A DNA stretch of 50,941 bases from Geotalea sp. SG265 (GCF_022808985.1 NZ_JAKZFT010000022.1:1-50941), one strand, 5' to 3'. Counted from the stretch's first letter, positions 6,524-16,963 are shown. The notes: generated by a model not told the origin, from the letters alone. Numbers and translations are program-made.

Positions 6524-6874
6524 ATGACAGGACGGGAAGCTGTGAAAACAATGAAGGAGCGGCGGACCGAAAATGACCGGTTCGTCAGGTATTGGCGTAA
6601 GGAGGAGGATTTCCTCGACTACGACCTGATCGAGCGTTTCGAGACGGAGGGAGTCAACGCCGACAACATCGGCGGCATCGATCTGCTGACCATGGATGAC
6701 ATGTGGTCGATGGTGAAGAAGGCCGTAGGCAGCCGGGTCAATCTGGTGCACGAGGCCGGCGGCGACCGGATCAGGTGGGCCCACAAGGGGAAAGAGGATG
6801 TCTGCAGCTATACGCCTGAAAATCTGCTGACCATCTTCGATGCCGAAACCCGCGGCAACCCCGTCGATTCATGA
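6524..6874 (+). CDS. Conserved-looking protein of unknown function
   Basis: A 116-aa soluble, acidic protein with a strong AAAGGAGGTG ribosome binding site 5 nt before the ATG. It has no signal peptide, membrane segment or Cys motif. Notable features are RFVRYWRKEEDFLDYDLIERF near residues 20-40 and a VCSYTPENLLTIFD segment near the end. It is monocistronic: it is preceded by ~290 bp containing only a hairpin and followed by a clear terminator. I do not recognise the family. Confidence 0.7.
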   Translation: MTGREAVKTMKERRTENDRFVRYWRKEEDFLDYDLIERFETEGVNADNIGGIDLLTMDDMWSMVKKAVGSRVNLVHEAGGDRIRWAHKGKEDVCSYTPENLLTIFDAETRGNPVDS

Positions 6875-6900
6875 ACTACCGACTGGGAATCAACCTGGGG

Positions 6901-6936
6901 CCAGAGTCTTTCGCTAACGGACTCTGGTCTTTTTTT
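6901..6936 (+). terminator. Rho-independent terminator
   Basis: CCAGAGTC and GACTCTGG form an 8-bp stem around a ~11-nt loop, followed by TCTTTTTTT. It lies 27 bp after the stop at 6874 and before the convergent PHP gene. Confidence 0.9.
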
Positions 6937-6947
6937 GCCTGGTGGAT

Positions 6948-7565
6948 TTAGGGCTGGAGGGTGTAACGGCCTATCCTCGGTGAAAACTGCCCATCCTTCA
7001 TGCAGCTCACCAGGTCGTTCATGTCTTTAATCGGGCAATCGAACCACACCGGATGGAAATCGGCGAAGTCGAGCCGGTGGATATCGGAACCGCTGGTGGC
7101 ACGATAGCCCCACCTTTTCCAGTCGGCGACGGCACGGCGGTTTTCTTCTTCGCTGTGGTGGGGGTTGACGATTTCAATGGCGTTGAAATCGGTGTTCATG
7201 AGCTCAACCGCGGTCGGCAGATGGCCGTACCGATAGGGGTGTGCCCAGACCAGCGCTGCCTCGGGATAGCTCCTTCTCAGGTCGGAAGAGGTCATGCCGG
7301 GGGAGATGGACCTGTCGGCGCCATAGACGAGGACATCGCCGAAATCGGCGGTAAGCACCTCCTGCCCCGAAAGGAGCAGAAAATCATCGGGCAAGCGGCT
7401 CTCCCTCCGTAATTCCGCAAGCTCTTCTGCCGGCCAAAGATAGTGATGGTCGGTAATCACCAGCCCATCGGCACCACGGTTGCGGATGGCAGCCGCCAGC
7501 GCCCCGGCTGCTACCCTGCTGCAGGGGGAGTGCTCCCTGGTATGACAATGAAGTTCCATGAGCAT
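6948..7565 (-). CDS. PHP-domain metal-dependent phosphoesterase
   Basis: A 205-aa protein. PHP signature residues are MELHCHTREHSPCS at the N-terminus, TDHHYLWPAEE, SGQEVL, VWAHPYRYGH and TSGSDIHRLD. Together these supply the His/Asp/Glu ligands of the metal centre. It is the short stand-alone form related to YciV/TrpH-type phosphatases acting on nucleotides or phosphorylated substrates; the true substrate is unknown. I chose ATG 7565 because AGAGGTGACC precedes it; a GTG at 7571 and an ATG at 7559 are alternatives. The upstream neighbour on the same strand is the SMUG1-like gene (62 bp gap). Confidence 0.85.
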   Translation of the reverse strand: MLMELHCHTREHSPCSRVAAGALAAAIRNRGADGLVITDHHYLWPAEELAELRRESRLPDDFLLLSGQEVLTADFGDVLVYGADRSISPGMTSSDLRRSYPEAALVWAHPYRYGHLPTAVELMNTDFNAIEIVNPHHSEEENRRAVADWKRWGYRATSGSDIHRLDFADFHPVWFDCPIKDMNDLVSCMKDGQFSPRIGRYTLQP

Positions 7566-7627
7566 GGTCACCTCTAGGGTTTCTCATCGCTTTGAAGGAG
7601 CCCCTAAAGAACCGACGTCCAATCGGG

Positions 7628-8344
7628 CTACGGCTGAAAAGGGACCCCCGCCTCTGCCAGCTGCCGCAGGGCAGCTTCGCTCCAGCCCCTGTTGGCTGCC
7701 GGACTGGATGGACTCGGATGGAGAATCCTGGCAATGGTCACCGGCAGGCCCTGCAAGGCTGATTCCGCCTGCGCTGCGGCAAAGTTACCGACGCCGATCA
7801 CATACTCCGGCTGCAGGTATTCGATCATCCGGCGCAGGGCCTGATCACAGGCACCGGACACAGCGCGCCGTTCCCCAGGTGGCAGTTTGTCCGGGGTCAG
7901 ATTAGCTCCACACCCGTCGAGAAAGAGCAGCGGGCAGTAGTTCAGAACAAAGTAATGCCGGAAAAACCGCTCCGGGGTATGGAACCGATCACGGATCAGC
8001 CCCCAAAGGCGCTTGCCGCTCACTTCGCTGCGGCGACACTCCAGTCCCAGGACCGGCTTTTTCGGGTGTTCGCCATGGGGCCGATCCACTGGATCGACGA
8101 TCTGCAACCAGTCCCGCACGACCGTCACTTCTCCAAAGGGAACGCCAGTCTGGGTCATACCCCACGGTCCCGGATTCATCCCCAACAGCACCACTTTCTT
8201 GCCGCTTGCACCATAGCGGCTCAGGTATTCCCGGTGCGGCCGCCAGGCATAGCGTAGCGGATTGTAGACATGGGCAATCGGACTGGAAAATTCCAGGCGG
8301 TCAAGCTGTTCTGCCAAAGCTTCACTGATGGTTATCAAGTTCAT
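7628..8344 (-). CDS. SMUG1-type uracil-DNA glycosylase
   Basis: A 238-aa protein. The active-site motif 1 GMNPGPWGMTQTG and the helix-loop motif 2 HPSPSSPAANRGW are the two SMUG signatures. NYCPLLFLDGCGANLTPDKL in the middle also fits the family. It should excise uracil and related damaged bases in base-excision repair. The frame is open upstream to 8380, but MNLITISEAL at 8344 is the more plausible start; AGAGG lies upstream at a longish spacing. It is divergent from mogA. Bacterial SMUG1 is uncommon outside certain groups, including Geobacter-like bacteria (recalled, not checked). Confidence 0.85.
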   Translation of the reverse strand: MNLITISEALAEQLDRLEFSSPIAHVYNPLRYAWRPHREYLSRYGASGKKVVLLGMNPGPWGMTQTGVPFGEVTVVRDWLQIVDPVDRPHGEHPKKPVLGLECRRSEVSGKRLWGLIRDRFHTPERFFRHYFVLNYCPLLFLDGCGANLTPDKLPPGERRAVSGACDQALRRMIEYLQPEYVIGVGNFAAAQAESALQGLPVTIARILHPSPSSPAANRGWSEAALRQLAEAGVPFQP

Positions 8345-8522
8345 CGATAGATTGCAACCTCTCCAGGGGACGGCAGTCACCCTGTATTAATAGTACCACA
8401 CTTACCGTTACTGGGGAGTGTATCGGCACTGCGCGAACCGGCAACGGCAAAGATGCTTGAGGCCTGCTGCCGGTGCATGATATGGTAGAACAAAAACCGG
8501 GAAACCGGTTTGGGAGGAACAC

Positions 8523-9029
8523 ATGAAGGCAGCAGTTTTAACTTTGAGTGACAAGGGCGCCCGCGGGGAACGTCAGGACGGCAGTGGCCCTGCATTGCAA
8601 AACTGGCTGGCGGCACGCGGAATCGTGGTAATTAAAAGCGCCATCGTTGCGGATGAGCATGACCAGATCGTGGCCACATTGAAGGAATGGGCGGATGACG
8701 GTGAAGCGGACCTTATTCTGACCACAGGCGGAACGGGGGTCTCGCCGCGGGATGTGACCCCTGAAGCGACCATGGCTGTTTTGGACAGGGTTATACCAGG
8801 CTTTGGCGAAGTCATGCGGGCCAGAAGCCTGGAAAAAACCCATCACGCCATGATCTCAAGGGCTGTAGCCGGTATCCGTGGCCGAAGTCTGATTATCAAC
8901 CTGCCGGGGAGCCCGAAGGGGGCGGTGGAGAATATAGAGGCGGTCTGGCCGGCAGTGCCCCATGCGGTGGAAAAGATTCAGGGAAGCACCAGGGACTGTG
9001 CCGATGTGACATCCTCAGATCAGCGATGA
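8523..9029 (+). CDS. mogA: Molybdopterin adenylyltransferase/MoaB-family protein
   Basis: A 168-aa protein of the MoaB/Mog fold: AVLTLSDKGARGERQDGSG at the N-terminus, then the pterin-binding LILTTGGTGVSPRDVTPEAT motif and LPGSPKGAVEN near residue 140. It adenylylates molybdopterin before metal insertion into the molybdenum or tungsten cofactor. GGGAGG lies 5 nt before the ATG. The last 15 bp overlap the convergent response-regulator gene. MogA and MoaB cannot be separated confidently from sequence alone. Confidence 0.85.
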   Translation: MKAAVLTLSDKGARGERQDGSGPALQNWLAARGIVVIKSAIVADEHDQIVATLKEWADDGEADLILTTGGTGVSPRDVTPEATMAVLDRVIPGFGEVMRARSLEKTHHAMISRAVAGIRGRSLIINLPGSPKGAVENIEAVWPAVPHAVEKIQGSTRDCADVTSSDQR

Positions 9030-9473
9030 CGGTCGTGGAGTGGGCCCGGAAACAGTGCTGGACAGATGGATGTCGAAACCCAGCTCCTGCAGCTTTTCGG
9101 CCAGTTCCTTGGCGTCCAGGGGCTTGTTCAGGTAGCCTTTGACCCTGAGGGTCCTGCAACGATTCACATCCCTTTCATCCTTTGATGAAGTGACGATAAT
9201 AACCGGAATGTCCTTAGTCCGCTCATCAGCCCTGATCGCCAGCAGGCATTGCAGGCCGTCTATTTTGGGCAGCTTCAAATCAAGCAGAATGAAACTTGGC
9301 TTGACTTTGACCGAAAGGAAATCGGCCTCCACAGCAGAAAACAAATAATCAAGGGCTTCGGCTCCATCGCGTGTCACCACCACGTTCCGAATATTGCACT
9401 TCTTCAGCGCCCTCAAGGTTAGCAATTCATCATCAGGATTATCTTCTACCACCAACACATGATGCTCGTACAT
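9015..9473 (-). CDS. Single-domain response regulator (Rcp1-like)
   Basis: A 152-aa receiver domain with no output domain. VLVVEDNPDDELLTLRALKK gives the acidic pocket, ILLDLKLPKIDGLQ the phospho-acceptor Asp, VIIVTSS the Thr/Ser switch, and YLNKPLD the conserved Lys. The layout with 'EDNPDD' and a long alpha4 insertion (VEADFLSVKVKPS) fits the Rcp1/cyanobacterial-phytochrome type regulator. I chose MYEHHVLVV at 9473 over the longer frame to 9503. A good promoter lies ~115 bp upstream, so it is probably monocistronic despite the adjacent chemoreceptor gene. Confidence 0.85.
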   Translation of the reverse strand: MYEHHVLVVEDNPDDELLTLRALKKCNIRNVVVTRDGAEALDYLFSAVEADFLSVKVKPSFILLDLKLPKIDGLQCLLAIRADERTKDIPVIIVTSSKDERDVNRCRTLRVKGYLNKPLDAKELAEKLQELGFDIHLSSTVSGPTPRPSSLI

Positions 9474-9586
9474 TAAAACCTCCGTTACCAGTTTGAGCCG
9501 CAATTTACGGAAAAGTCCTACGTCGATATCGCCAGGATATCTTTGAGCAATCTATAACCATCTGATATAATTACTTGAAGAACCTA

Positions 9587-9614
9587 TTTATAGCACCAAC
9601 TTCGTCTTTGTCAA
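9587..9614 (-). promoter_or_regulatory. Sigma70-type promoter for the response regulator
   Basis: On the minus strand TTGACA (9614-9609), 16-bp spacer, TATAAA (9592-9587). It leaves a ~110-nt 5' UTR before the response-regulator start at 9473. Confidence 0.6.
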
Positions 9615-9628
9615 TGAAATTGATTTTA

Positions 9629-11335
9629 TTATATATTTTTTTCGGATTCGATCTTGAAGATGGACATTTCCTTGCTTAGGACATCTATCTGCTGGGAAAG
9701 ACCTGCAGCAACGCCATCCATGACTCTGGTGGCATCCACGGTGGTTTTAGTCGATGCAGCTATATCCTCGATGGCTTCGACGATCCGTTGACTGCTTTCC
9801 GCCTGGGCACCGCAGGACTTCTTGATATTCTCGATCATGCTGGAGATATTCTCCGTGGAGCGGACGATCAGGCTGCTTGAGCTGCTCTGCTCCTGGGAAG
9901 AGGATTTTACCTGCCCGGTCAGGGATTTCATCCGTTCGGCGGCAGACATGATCAGTTCGCTCCCTCTCCCCTGTTCCCTGGTGGCCTTGGCAATCTGCTT
10001 GACCATGTCGGCAACCCGATCCATGGCCTTGCTTATTTCCTGGCTCCCCTGGGACTGCTCCACCGTAGTCCGTGCAATCTCATTCACCTGTTCGGTGGCC
10101 ATCTGGGCACCGTTAACGATCTTCTTCAGCATTTCCCCCGAGCGGTGGGACAGCTTCTCCCCTTCGACAATGCGCTGCTCTGCCAGGTTGAATGCCTTGA
10201 CGGCCCGCTGCGTTTCTTCCTGCACCCCTTTGATGATGTCGGTAATCTCCCTGGTGGAATTGCCGGTACGCTGGGCGAGATCCTTTATTTCTCCGGCAAC
10301 GACGGCGAATCCCTTGCCATGTTCCCCCGCCTGGGCCGCAATTATCGACGCATTGAGCGCCAGGAGGTTGGTCTGCTCGGCAATTTCGTCGATGACCAGG
10401 GTTATTTTACCGATGTTGCCGGCCCGCAAAGACAGATTCTCTATGGACTCGAAGGAGGTCCGGGAGGCGCGGCGGATCTCCTCGATGCCTGAAATGGTCG
10501 CTTCCACCGCTGCACGCCCCGATTCGGCATCATTACGCACCTCCTCGGAAATCGCCGCAGTGTTCAGAGCATTACGTTCCACCTGCTTGATGGAGGTTCC
10601 CATGTCCGCAACGAGGCCGGCCGCGGCCGTGGAATCGGACATGAGGCTGTTGACGCTGCGGCCGATCTCTTTCTCAGCCGATGCCATTTCAATAATGGAA
10701 CTGCTCACCTCTTCCACTGCCTGAAAAAGGGCCTCCACATGCTTTGCCACCTCTTCGATGCTTGCCGACATCTCCAAAATGGAAGAGGCATTTTCCGCTG
10801 AAGACCGGGAAAGGCTTTCCACACCCAGGGCGACCTCATTTATGGATTGATTGATCTCCTGAACAGCAACTGTCGTTCCCTTGACTCCCTGGGACTGGAC
10901 TTCGGCTACGGTCACCCCGCGCCGGGAGACCTCCTTGATGTCCACCGCCATCCTGCCCAGTTCCTGGATGGTGATCTTCACGCGTTCGGTCATCCCCGAA
11001 AGATTCTGCAGCATTACGTTCAAGCTGCTGCCGAGAGTCCCCAGTTCGTCCCCCGAATCGACCGAAACCCTGGCAGTCAGGTCCCCCCCTGCCCCGCGGT
11101 TCATGGCATCGGCAATGACACGCACCCTCTTGACCATCTTCCGGGCCGCCAGCATCAGCAGTACGGTCAGCGCGACCAGGGCGTTTACGGAAAAGGCAGC
11201 ACCGGCGAGGACGAGATAGGTCGAATCCGCGTGTCCCATAGTCACAGTCAGGTAAATGCCGGCCAAGGAGACGATAAAACCGCAAATCAGCGCAAAACGA
11301 ATGAAACTGGAGCCGAATCTGAGATTTTTAGCCAT
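9629..11335 (-). CDS. Methyl-accepting chemotaxis protein lacking a sensor domain
   Basis: A 568-aa chemoreceptor. Two TM helices (about 12-35 and 40-62) are separated by only a few residues, so there is virtually no periplasmic ligand domain. A HAMP domain follows (~63-115), then a long coiled-coil signalling domain with the conserved tip [20 protein letters not shown] followed by [20 protein letters not shown]. The start [10 protein letters not shown] at 11335 has AAGGGAA upstream; a longer frame reaches 11389. It should signal to a CheA/CheW complex. Input may come from the membrane, from energy state, or from a partner receptor. No CheW-binding pentapeptide tail is visible. Confidence 0.9.
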   Translation of the reverse strand: MAKNLRFGSSFIRFALICGFIVSLAGIYLTVTMGHADSTYLVLAGAAFSVNALVALTVLLMLAARKMVKRVRVIADAMNRGAGGDLTARVSVDSGDELGTLGSSLNVMLQNLSGMTERVKITIQELGRMAVDIKEVSRRGVTVAEVQSQGVKGTTVAVQEINQSINEVALGVESLSRSSAENASSILEMSASIEEVAKHVEALFQAVEEVSSSIIEMASAEKEIGRSVNSLMSDSTAAAGLVADMGTSIKQVERNALNTAAISEEVRNDAESGRAAVEATISGIEEIRRASRTSFESIENLSLRAGNIGKITLVIDEIAEQTNLLALNASIIAAQAGEHGKGFAVVAGEIKDLAQRTGNSTREITDIIKGVQEETQRAVKAFNLAEQRIVEGEKLSHRSGEMLKKIVNGAQMATEQVNEIARTTVEQSQGSQEISKAMDRVADMVKQIAKATREQGRGSELIMSAAERMKSLTGQVKSSSQEQSSSSSLIVRSTENISSMIENIKKSCGAQAESSQRIVEAIEDIAASTKTTVDATRVMDGVAAGLSQQIDVLSKEMSIFKIESEKNI

Positions 11336-11465
11336 TCTGATTTCCCTTGAAGCAGTGATGGTTAACTCATCGGATATTAGATGAAGCATGGGGGCGCCGC
11401 AAGGAAAAAACGGGCGAAAAGAACGTCGTTTTATTATATTCCATTAAATGTTTCGACAGCTTGAG

Positions 11466-13376
11466 TTACCCCTTGCGCAGCACCCGCTTATCGCCAACGC
11501 GGATGGTCAATTTCTCCTGGTCGAAAAACTCCAGCAGGGGGATCATGAATTTCCGTGAAAGGCCGGTAAGTTCCCTGAACTCCTGGGGGATGATCTCCCC
11601 CTTATCCTTCAGATATGTGGTCAGCTTCTCGCGGATAGTCGCAATCGGCTCGGGGGCATAAAAGACGTCACTTTTGACCTTCACCGCCATCCCATCCCGC
11701 ACCAGCAGGTTCAGATGATCGAGCACCTGTTTTTCCTGGCAGCGGCAGGCATCGCATAACTCCTTGAGCGTCGGCGGCTCCATCCCCCCCTTCTCCAGGG
11801 CCTCGGCAATCTTCACCCGCAGCCCCGCCTGATCGGTGTTCGCCACCCCTTTACGCCCAGGCAGCCGGACAATATCCCGCTCCGAGACTGCCTTCCCTTC
11901 CTTTTCCAGTGCGGCCAGCACCGGCCCGAAAAACCGGAGATCGCTGCGCCGGGGAATGCGGGACTTTAGTTCCTCCTTACCAATGCCGTCTTTCATGGGG
12001 TTGTCACGGAGATAATGCTGCAGTTCTTCCATCAACCGCGCCTTCAGCTCCTCGAAGGCCATTCTGCCTAGAAAAATCCTCGGTTCGCGTACCACCTGCA
12101 GCACCTCTCCGGCGGTCAGCAGGGGTGCCAGGGCCGCATCGATCCGTTTCGCCGACATGCCGGTGCGATTGACCAGATCGTTGAGGGAAAGTCCCGACAA
12201 AAGGCCTGAGGCCACCATCTTTCCCACCTTGTCCACCTCGCTGCCCGTTTCGATGGCCTGCAGGAGTCCGATCGCCTCTTCCGACCGGCGACGGCGGCGC
12301 GGTGGATCGGGATCGAGGATGATTCCGCCGCCAAGGGTCGCCTGGGGCGAATAGGTTCGCAGCACGAAGGGGTCTCCGGGCAGAAGCAGGACTGGGCCGG
12401 CAAGCCGCAGCTGTGCGCAGGCGCTTTCCCCCGGCTTCAGGGTGTCCCGGTCCAGGAGAATGACCTGGGCCGGCACCTCGTAAGTGGCCGAATGAAGGCG
12501 CAGGGTTGCGCGGTGTTTCAGGTCCCGCGGTGCCGAAGCAAGGTAGTCCAGGCGGACATCCACAACCCGGGCCGGGCGGTACAATCCCTTCGGCACGACA
12601 ACATCGCCGCGTACGACCTGGTCGTGATCCACCCCCTGCAGGTTCACCGCCAGGCGCTGCCCGGCAAGCCCCAAGTCGGTCTTCGCGCCATGGGCCTGGA
12701 TGCCGCGAACGCGGCATTCGCGCCCTGCCGGCAACAGCTCCACCTCATCCCCCACCCGGATCTCCCCCGAAAGGAGGGTTCCGGTTACCACCGTGCCGAA
12801 ACCGGTCACGGTGAAAACCCGATCCACCGGCAGGCGGAAGGGGCCGTCATGCCGCTTCTCCTCCACCTCCAGGGCCAGGCGCGCCAATTCCTCCTTCAGC
12901 GTCTCCAGGCCCGTTCCGGTCCGTGACGATACCGGAACAATGGGAGCCTCTTCGAGAAAACTGCCGGTAAGATAATCCCGCACCTCCTCCGTTACCAGCC
13001 CAAGCCACTCATCATCGACCATATCGGCCTTGGTCAGGGCCACCAGCCCCCTCTTCACTCCCAGAAGCTGGCAGATCTCCAGATGTTCCCTGGTCTGTGG
13101 CATGATCCCCTCGTCGGCGGCGATAACCAGCATTACCAAGTCCATGCCCCCAACCCCGGCCACCATGGCCCGGACGAATTTTTCATGCCCGGGCACATCG
13201 ACTATGCCGAACTGGATCCCTTCCGGCAATTCCAGATGGGCAAAGCCCAGCTCGATGGTAATGCCCCGCGCCTTCTCTTCCTTGAGCCGGTCGGTGTCAA
13301 TGCCGGTCAGAGCCTTGACCAGCGAGGTCTTGCCGTGGTCGATGTGACCTGCCGTGCCGAGAATGAGGTGTTTCAT
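11466..13376 (-). CDS. selB: Selenocysteine-specific elongation factor SelB
   Basis: A 636-aa translational GTPase. G1 is [10 protein letters not shown] (residues ~10-19), G3 DVPGHEK (~59-65) and G4 TKAD; beta-barrel domains II and III follow. The C-terminal ~250 residues contain the winged-helix repeats that bind the SECIS element in selenoprotein mRNA. It delivers Sec-tRNA to UGA codons. Length is normal for SelB. Neither selA nor selC is seen in this window, and I see no UGA-containing gene here. It is followed by the chemoreceptor on the same strand (130 bp gap) and preceded by the ABC exporter pair. Confidence 0.97.
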   Translation of the reverse strand: MKHLILGTAGHIDHGKTSLVKALTGIDTDRLKEEKARGITIELGFAHLELPEGIQFGIVDVPGHEKFVRAMVAGVGGMDLVMLVIAADEGIMPQTREHLEICQLLGVKRGLVALTKADMVDDEWLGLVTEEVRDYLTGSFLEEAPIVPVSSRTGTGLETLKEELARLALEVEEKRHDGPFRLPVDRVFTVTGFGTVVTGTLLSGEIRVGDEVELLPAGRECRVRGIQAHGAKTDLGLAGQRLAVNLQGVDHDQVVRGDVVVPKGLYRPARVVDVRLDYLASAPRDLKHRATLRLHSATYEVPAQVILLDRDTLKPGESACAQLRLAGPVLLLPGDPFVLRTYSPQATLGGGIILDPDPPRRRRRSEEAIGLLQAIETGSEVDKVGKMVASGLLSGLSLNDLVNRTGMSAKRIDAALAPLLTAGEVLQVVREPRIFLGRMAFEELKARLMEELQHYLRDNPMKDGIGKEELKSRIPRRSDLRFFGPVLAALEKEGKAVSERDIVRLPGRKGVANTDQAGLRVKIAEALEKGGMEPPTLKELCDACRCQEKQVLDHLNLLVRDGMAVKVKSDVFYAPEPIATIREKLTTYLKDKGEIIPQEFRELTGLSRKFMIPLLEFFDQEKLTIRVGDKRVLRKG

Positions 13377-13451
13377 GAGTCAGATCCTTTGGTGAAAATC
13401 CTTCTGAGCACTCAATACCAAATCAATATATTGCATCACGGATGACGATCG

Positions 13452-15257
13452 TCAATCCCTGAACTGCAGCTGATAGAGCCGGTAGTAGAGCCCCCGGGCC
13501 GTCATCAGTTCCTGGTGGCTTCCCTCCTCCATCTTTTCACCTCGGTGGATGACGGCGATGCGGTCAGCATCCTTGATGGTGGACAGGCGGTGGGCAACTA
13601 CCAGCGAGGTCCGGCCGGAAAGGAGCCCCTTCAGCCCCGACTCGATGAGTCGCTCGGCCTCGCTGTCGACGCTGGCGGTCGCCTCGTCGAGGATGAGAAT
13701 CTCTGGGTCGAAGGCCACTGCCCGGGCAAATGAGATGAGCTGGCGCTCCCCCGCGGAAAAATTCACCCCCCGCTCCCGCACCTCTTCATCATATCCATTC
13801 GCCAGACGTTGAATGAAGCGGTTGGCACCGACCACTGCCGCTGCCCGTTCCATGCGTGCTGCGGCGGCTGAGTCCCCAAGGGTGATGTTGTAGGCGATGG
13901 TGCCGGTAAAGAGATAAGGGTCCTGGAGGACGATACCGATCCGGCTCCGCAGGAGATCGAGCGGCATGGTGCGGATATCGACCCCATCGATCAGGATGCA
14001 GCCGCGATTGACTTCGTAGAGCCTCGGCAAAAGGCGTGTCACTGTCGTCTTGCCGCCACCGGTCTCACCGACTAGGGCAAGCTTCTCCCCCCGTCTGAGC
14101 TGCAGGTTGAAATCCTTGAGGACATAGTCGTCCCCCTGGTAGGCAAACCAGATATGCCTGAAGTCGATGAAGGTGCCATCCCCTTTCGTTGCCCCGCACC
14201 ACCCACCTGCAGGAGAGGGTTGAGGATCAGGTATGCCTGCTCCTTCTTGTGCGGCCTTTTCCGTGTCCAGCAGCTGAAAGATTCGCTCCAGGGCCGCCAT
14301 TGCCCCCTGCATAACCGAGTATTTGGCCGACAGGTCCCGGATGGGGGAGAAGAATTTCTCTATGTACTGAATGAAGGCGACCAGGGCACCGAAGGTCAGA
14401 GTCCCCCGGGCGATTTCCCCCCCACCATACCATATGAGCAGACCGACCGCCACGGCGGAGATGGCCTCCACGCCTGCATAGAGCGCGGCGTCCCAGGTAA
14501 TCACCGGCAGATTGGCGTCCCGGTACTCCCGGTTCAGACGGCGGAATTCTTCCCGTTCGTGGTTTTGGCGGTTGAAGAGCTGCACCACTGCCATGCCGCC
14601 GAGGCTTTCGGCGAGGAAGGTGTTGAGGTTGGCCAGCCGCGCCCGCACCTGCCGAAAGGCAGCGCGCATGCGGGTACGAAAGGCGAAGGCGACCCAGAAG
14701 AGCACCGGCAGAACGGAAAAAGTAACCAGAGACAGGCGCAGGTTCATCCAGAGCATGATGCCGATGATGCCGGCCAGAACGAGAATATCGCCGACGATGG
14801 TGATGATGCCGGCGGCAAACATCTCCCCCAATGCCTCCACGTCGCTGGTCAGGCGGGTAACCAGGCTCCCGGTGGGAGTCCGGTCGAAGAAGCGAGTTGA
14901 AAGCCGCTGGACATGGGAAAACAACTCCATGCGCAGATCGACCATGACCCGTTGCCCCAGGTACTGGAGCAGGTAGACCTGGATAAAGGTAAAGAGCGCT
15001 TCGGCAAGGATCAAACCCAGATATGAGGCGGCAATGACCGGAAGACCCGCCATTTTGCCGGCAACGATGTGGTTGTCGATGGCCACTTTCAAAAGCCATG
15101 GCTGGGCCAGCTTGCAGACCGCCACCAGAGGCAGCACCACAAGTGAAACCGCCACCAGCCGCCGATAGGGGGAGAGGTAACGGATGAAGCGCCCCATCAG
15201 CTGCCGGTCATAGGCCTTGCCCACAATTTCATCTTCATACAAGCCGCCGAAATGCAT
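13452..15257 (-). CDS. ABC exporter half, permease-ATPase fusion (second subunit)
   Basis: A 601-aa type IV ABC exporter. Residues ~20-320 are a six-helix transmembrane domain (YLSPYRRLVAVSLVVLPLV, RTPTGSLVTRLTSDVE). The ATPase follows: Walker A GETGGGKTTV, Q-loop LQDPYLFTG, signature NFSAGERQL, Walker B ILILDEATASVDSEAE and H-loop VAHRLS. The signature starts FSAG rather than LSGG, while the partner has LSGG. That asymmetry fits a heterodimer such as the BmrCD/YheHI or TM287/288 type. Its ATG overlaps the partner's TGA by one base, so the two are translationally coupled. Confidence 0.92.
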   Translation of the reverse strand: MHFGGLYEDEIVGKAYDRQLMGRFIRYLSPYRRLVAVSLVVLPLVAVCKLAQPWLLKVAIDNHIVAGKMAGLPVIAASYLGLILAEALFTFIQVYLLQYLGQRVMVDLRMELFSHVQRLSTRFFDRTPTGSLVTRLTSDVEALGEMFAAGIITIVGDILVLAGIIGIMLWMNLRLSLVTFSVLPVLFWVAFAFRTRMRAAFRQVRARLANLNTFLAESLGGMAVVQLFNRQNHEREEFRRLNREYRDANLPVITWDAALYAGVEAISAVAVGLLIWYGGGEIARGTLTFGALVAFIQYIEKFFSPIRDLSAKYSVMQGAMAALERIFQLLDTEKAAQEGAGIPDPQPSPAGGWCGATKGDGTFIDFRHIWFAYQGDDYVLKDFNLQLRRGEKLALVGETGGGKTTVTRLLPRLYEVNRGCILIDGVDIRTMPLDLLRSRIGIVLQDPYLFTGTIAYNITLGDSAAAARMERAAAVVGANRFIQRLANGYDEEVRERGVNFSAGERQLISFARAVAFDPEILILDEATASVDSEAERLIESGLKGLLSGRTSLVVAHRLSTIKDADRIAVIHRGEKMEEGSHQELMTARGLYYRLYQLQFRD

Positions 15258-16963
15258 CAGTATCCCTCGATTTCCCTGCGCAGCTGCTGCTCCCGATGTA
15301 TTGCCGCATACCTCCCCTGCAATACCAGGAGCTCTTCATGGCTCCCCTGTTCGACGATCCTTCCCTCATCCATAACGACGATCATCGTGCAGTCCCGCAA
15401 GGCCGAAAGACGGTGGGAGACGATGATGACGGTCCGCTCGCCATAATAGGCGGCAAGATTGGCGAGAATATCCTCTTCGGTGCGGGCATCCACCGCCGAC
15501 AGGGGGTCGTCCAGAATGAGGATGGAGGGATTCTTCAGGAGCGCCCGGGCAATGGCGGCACGCTGCTTCTGTCCGCCGGAGAGGGTCACTCCCCGTTCTC
15601 CCACCAGCGTGTCGTAACCGTCGGCAAAACGCTCGATGTCAGGGGCGATGCCCGACATGCGGGCGCTGTTTCTGATGTCCTCCCCGGTTGCCCCCGCCAT
15701 GCCGTAGGCGATGTTGTCTCCAATGGTCCGGGAGAAGAGAAAACTCTCCTGGGGAACGAAGCCGATGGCGTGGCGCAGCGTGCCGAGGGAAATCCGGTTG
15801 ATGTCGACGCCGTCCAGGAAGATGTGGCCGTCAGCCACGGGATAGAGGCGCGGGATCAGCCGCACCAACGATGATTTTCCGCTGCCGATGGGGCCGACGA
15901 TCCCCAACCGCATCCCCTTGGTAATGGTGAGACTGATCTGGGAAAGGATCGGGGAACTGCCATAGGCAAAGGAAAGGTCGCGGATCTCGATGGTGCCGCC
16001 AATATTCGTCTCCTCCGGCTGTGACGGCTCCCTGACGCTCGCTTTTGCCTCCAGGACCTGGTTGAGCCGTGACATGGACGCGGCACCACGCTGCATCAGG
16101 TTGAGAATCCAGGCAAGCATCAGTGTCGGCCAGACGAGCATGGCCAGATAGCCGTTGAAGGCGACAAAGTCTCCCAAGGTCAGCTCGCCGGCAATGACCC
16201 TGCTGCCGCCGACAAAGAGAACGATCAGCGTCCCCATGGCGCCGCTGGCAGCCATGATCGGAATCATCGCCCCCCTGACCCGGGCCATGGCCATGTTGCT
16301 CTCCAGGTAGCTGCTGCTGATGGAGGCAAAGGCGGCAGTCTCCGCATATTCCCGGCAGTAGGACTTGATGACGGTAGCGGCGGAGACATTTTCCTCCACC
16401 TTGCTCGTCAGCCGGGACAGCTCCTCCTGGACGATCTGTGAGCGCCGAAACATGGTGGCACTCATGCGCTTGACGACGAAAATGGTCAGGGGAAAGGGAA
16501 TAATGGCGAAGAGGGTCAGCTGGACACTGATGTGCCCCATGAGCGAAAGGGCAGCCAGGTAGACGATGGCGGTATTGATAACGTTGAGCATGCCGAAGCC
16601 CAGCAGCATGCGCACGTTGGTCAGATCGTTGGCAAGGCGGGACATGATGTCGCCGGTGCGTTCACGGGAGAAAAAAGGTAGGTCCAGTTCCAGGAGCTTG
16701 GCATAGAGGTCCTCACGGATCATGTATTCGATGCGACGGCCGGCATTGAGGAGCGTGGTCCTGGAAAAGATGCGGATCACCCCCTGGAGCAGTGCCGCAA
16801 CCATGATCAGTGCAGCATACCAGGCAGGGCCGTGCCCAGAGATGCCCGGCATCTCAAGGCTGTCGATGGCCAGTTTCAGCAGCCAGGGAATGAGCAAGGC
16901 AAAGGTATTGGTGCCCAGAAGCCAGAGAAAACCGGTGCAATAGGCGCCGCGGCAGGCCGTCAC
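15257..16963 (-). CDS. ABC exporter half, permease-ATPase fusion (first subunit)
   Basis: A 568-aa ABC exporter half. The TM domain (residues ~1-290) has PWLLKLAIDSLE and RTGDIMSRLANDL. The ATPase has Walker A GPIGSGKSSL, signature TLSGGQKQR, Walker B ILILDDPLSAVD (Asp instead of catalytic Glu after Walker B) and H-loop VSHRLS. The catalytic-Glu change predicts a degenerate ATP site in the heterodimer. The only standard start is GTG 16963. Upstream in the same frame is family-like sequence (GELSRLYGY) without ATG, GTG or TTG; an ATC at ~17011 is preceded by GAGG. The N-terminus is therefore uncertain. Confidence 0.88.
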   Translation of the reverse strand: MTACRGAYCTGFLWLLGTNTFALLIPWLLKLAIDSLEMPGISGHGPAWYAALIMVAALLQGVIRIFSRTTLLNAGRRIEYMIREDLYAKLLELDLPFFSRERTGDIMSRLANDLTNVRMLLGFGMLNVINTAIVYLAALSLMGHISVQLTLFAIIPFPLTIFVVKRMSATMFRRSQIVQEELSRLTSKVEENVSAATVIKSYCREYAETAAFASISSSYLESNMAMARVRGAMIPIMAASGAMGTLIVLFVGGSRVIAGELTLGDFVAFNGYLAMLVWPTLMLAWILNLMQRGAASMSRLNQVLEAKASVREPSQPEETNIGGTIEIRDLSFAYGSSPILSQISLTITKGMRLGIVGPIGSGKSSLVRLIPRLYPVADGHIFLDGVDINRISLGTLRHAIGFVPQESFLFSRTIGDNIAYGMAGATGEDIRNSARMSGIAPDIERFADGYDTLVGERGVTLSGGQKQRAAIARALLKNPSILILDDPLSAVDARTEEDILANLAAYYGERTVIIVSHRLSALRDCTMIVVMDEGRIVEQGSHEELLVLQGRYAAIHREQQLRREIEGY

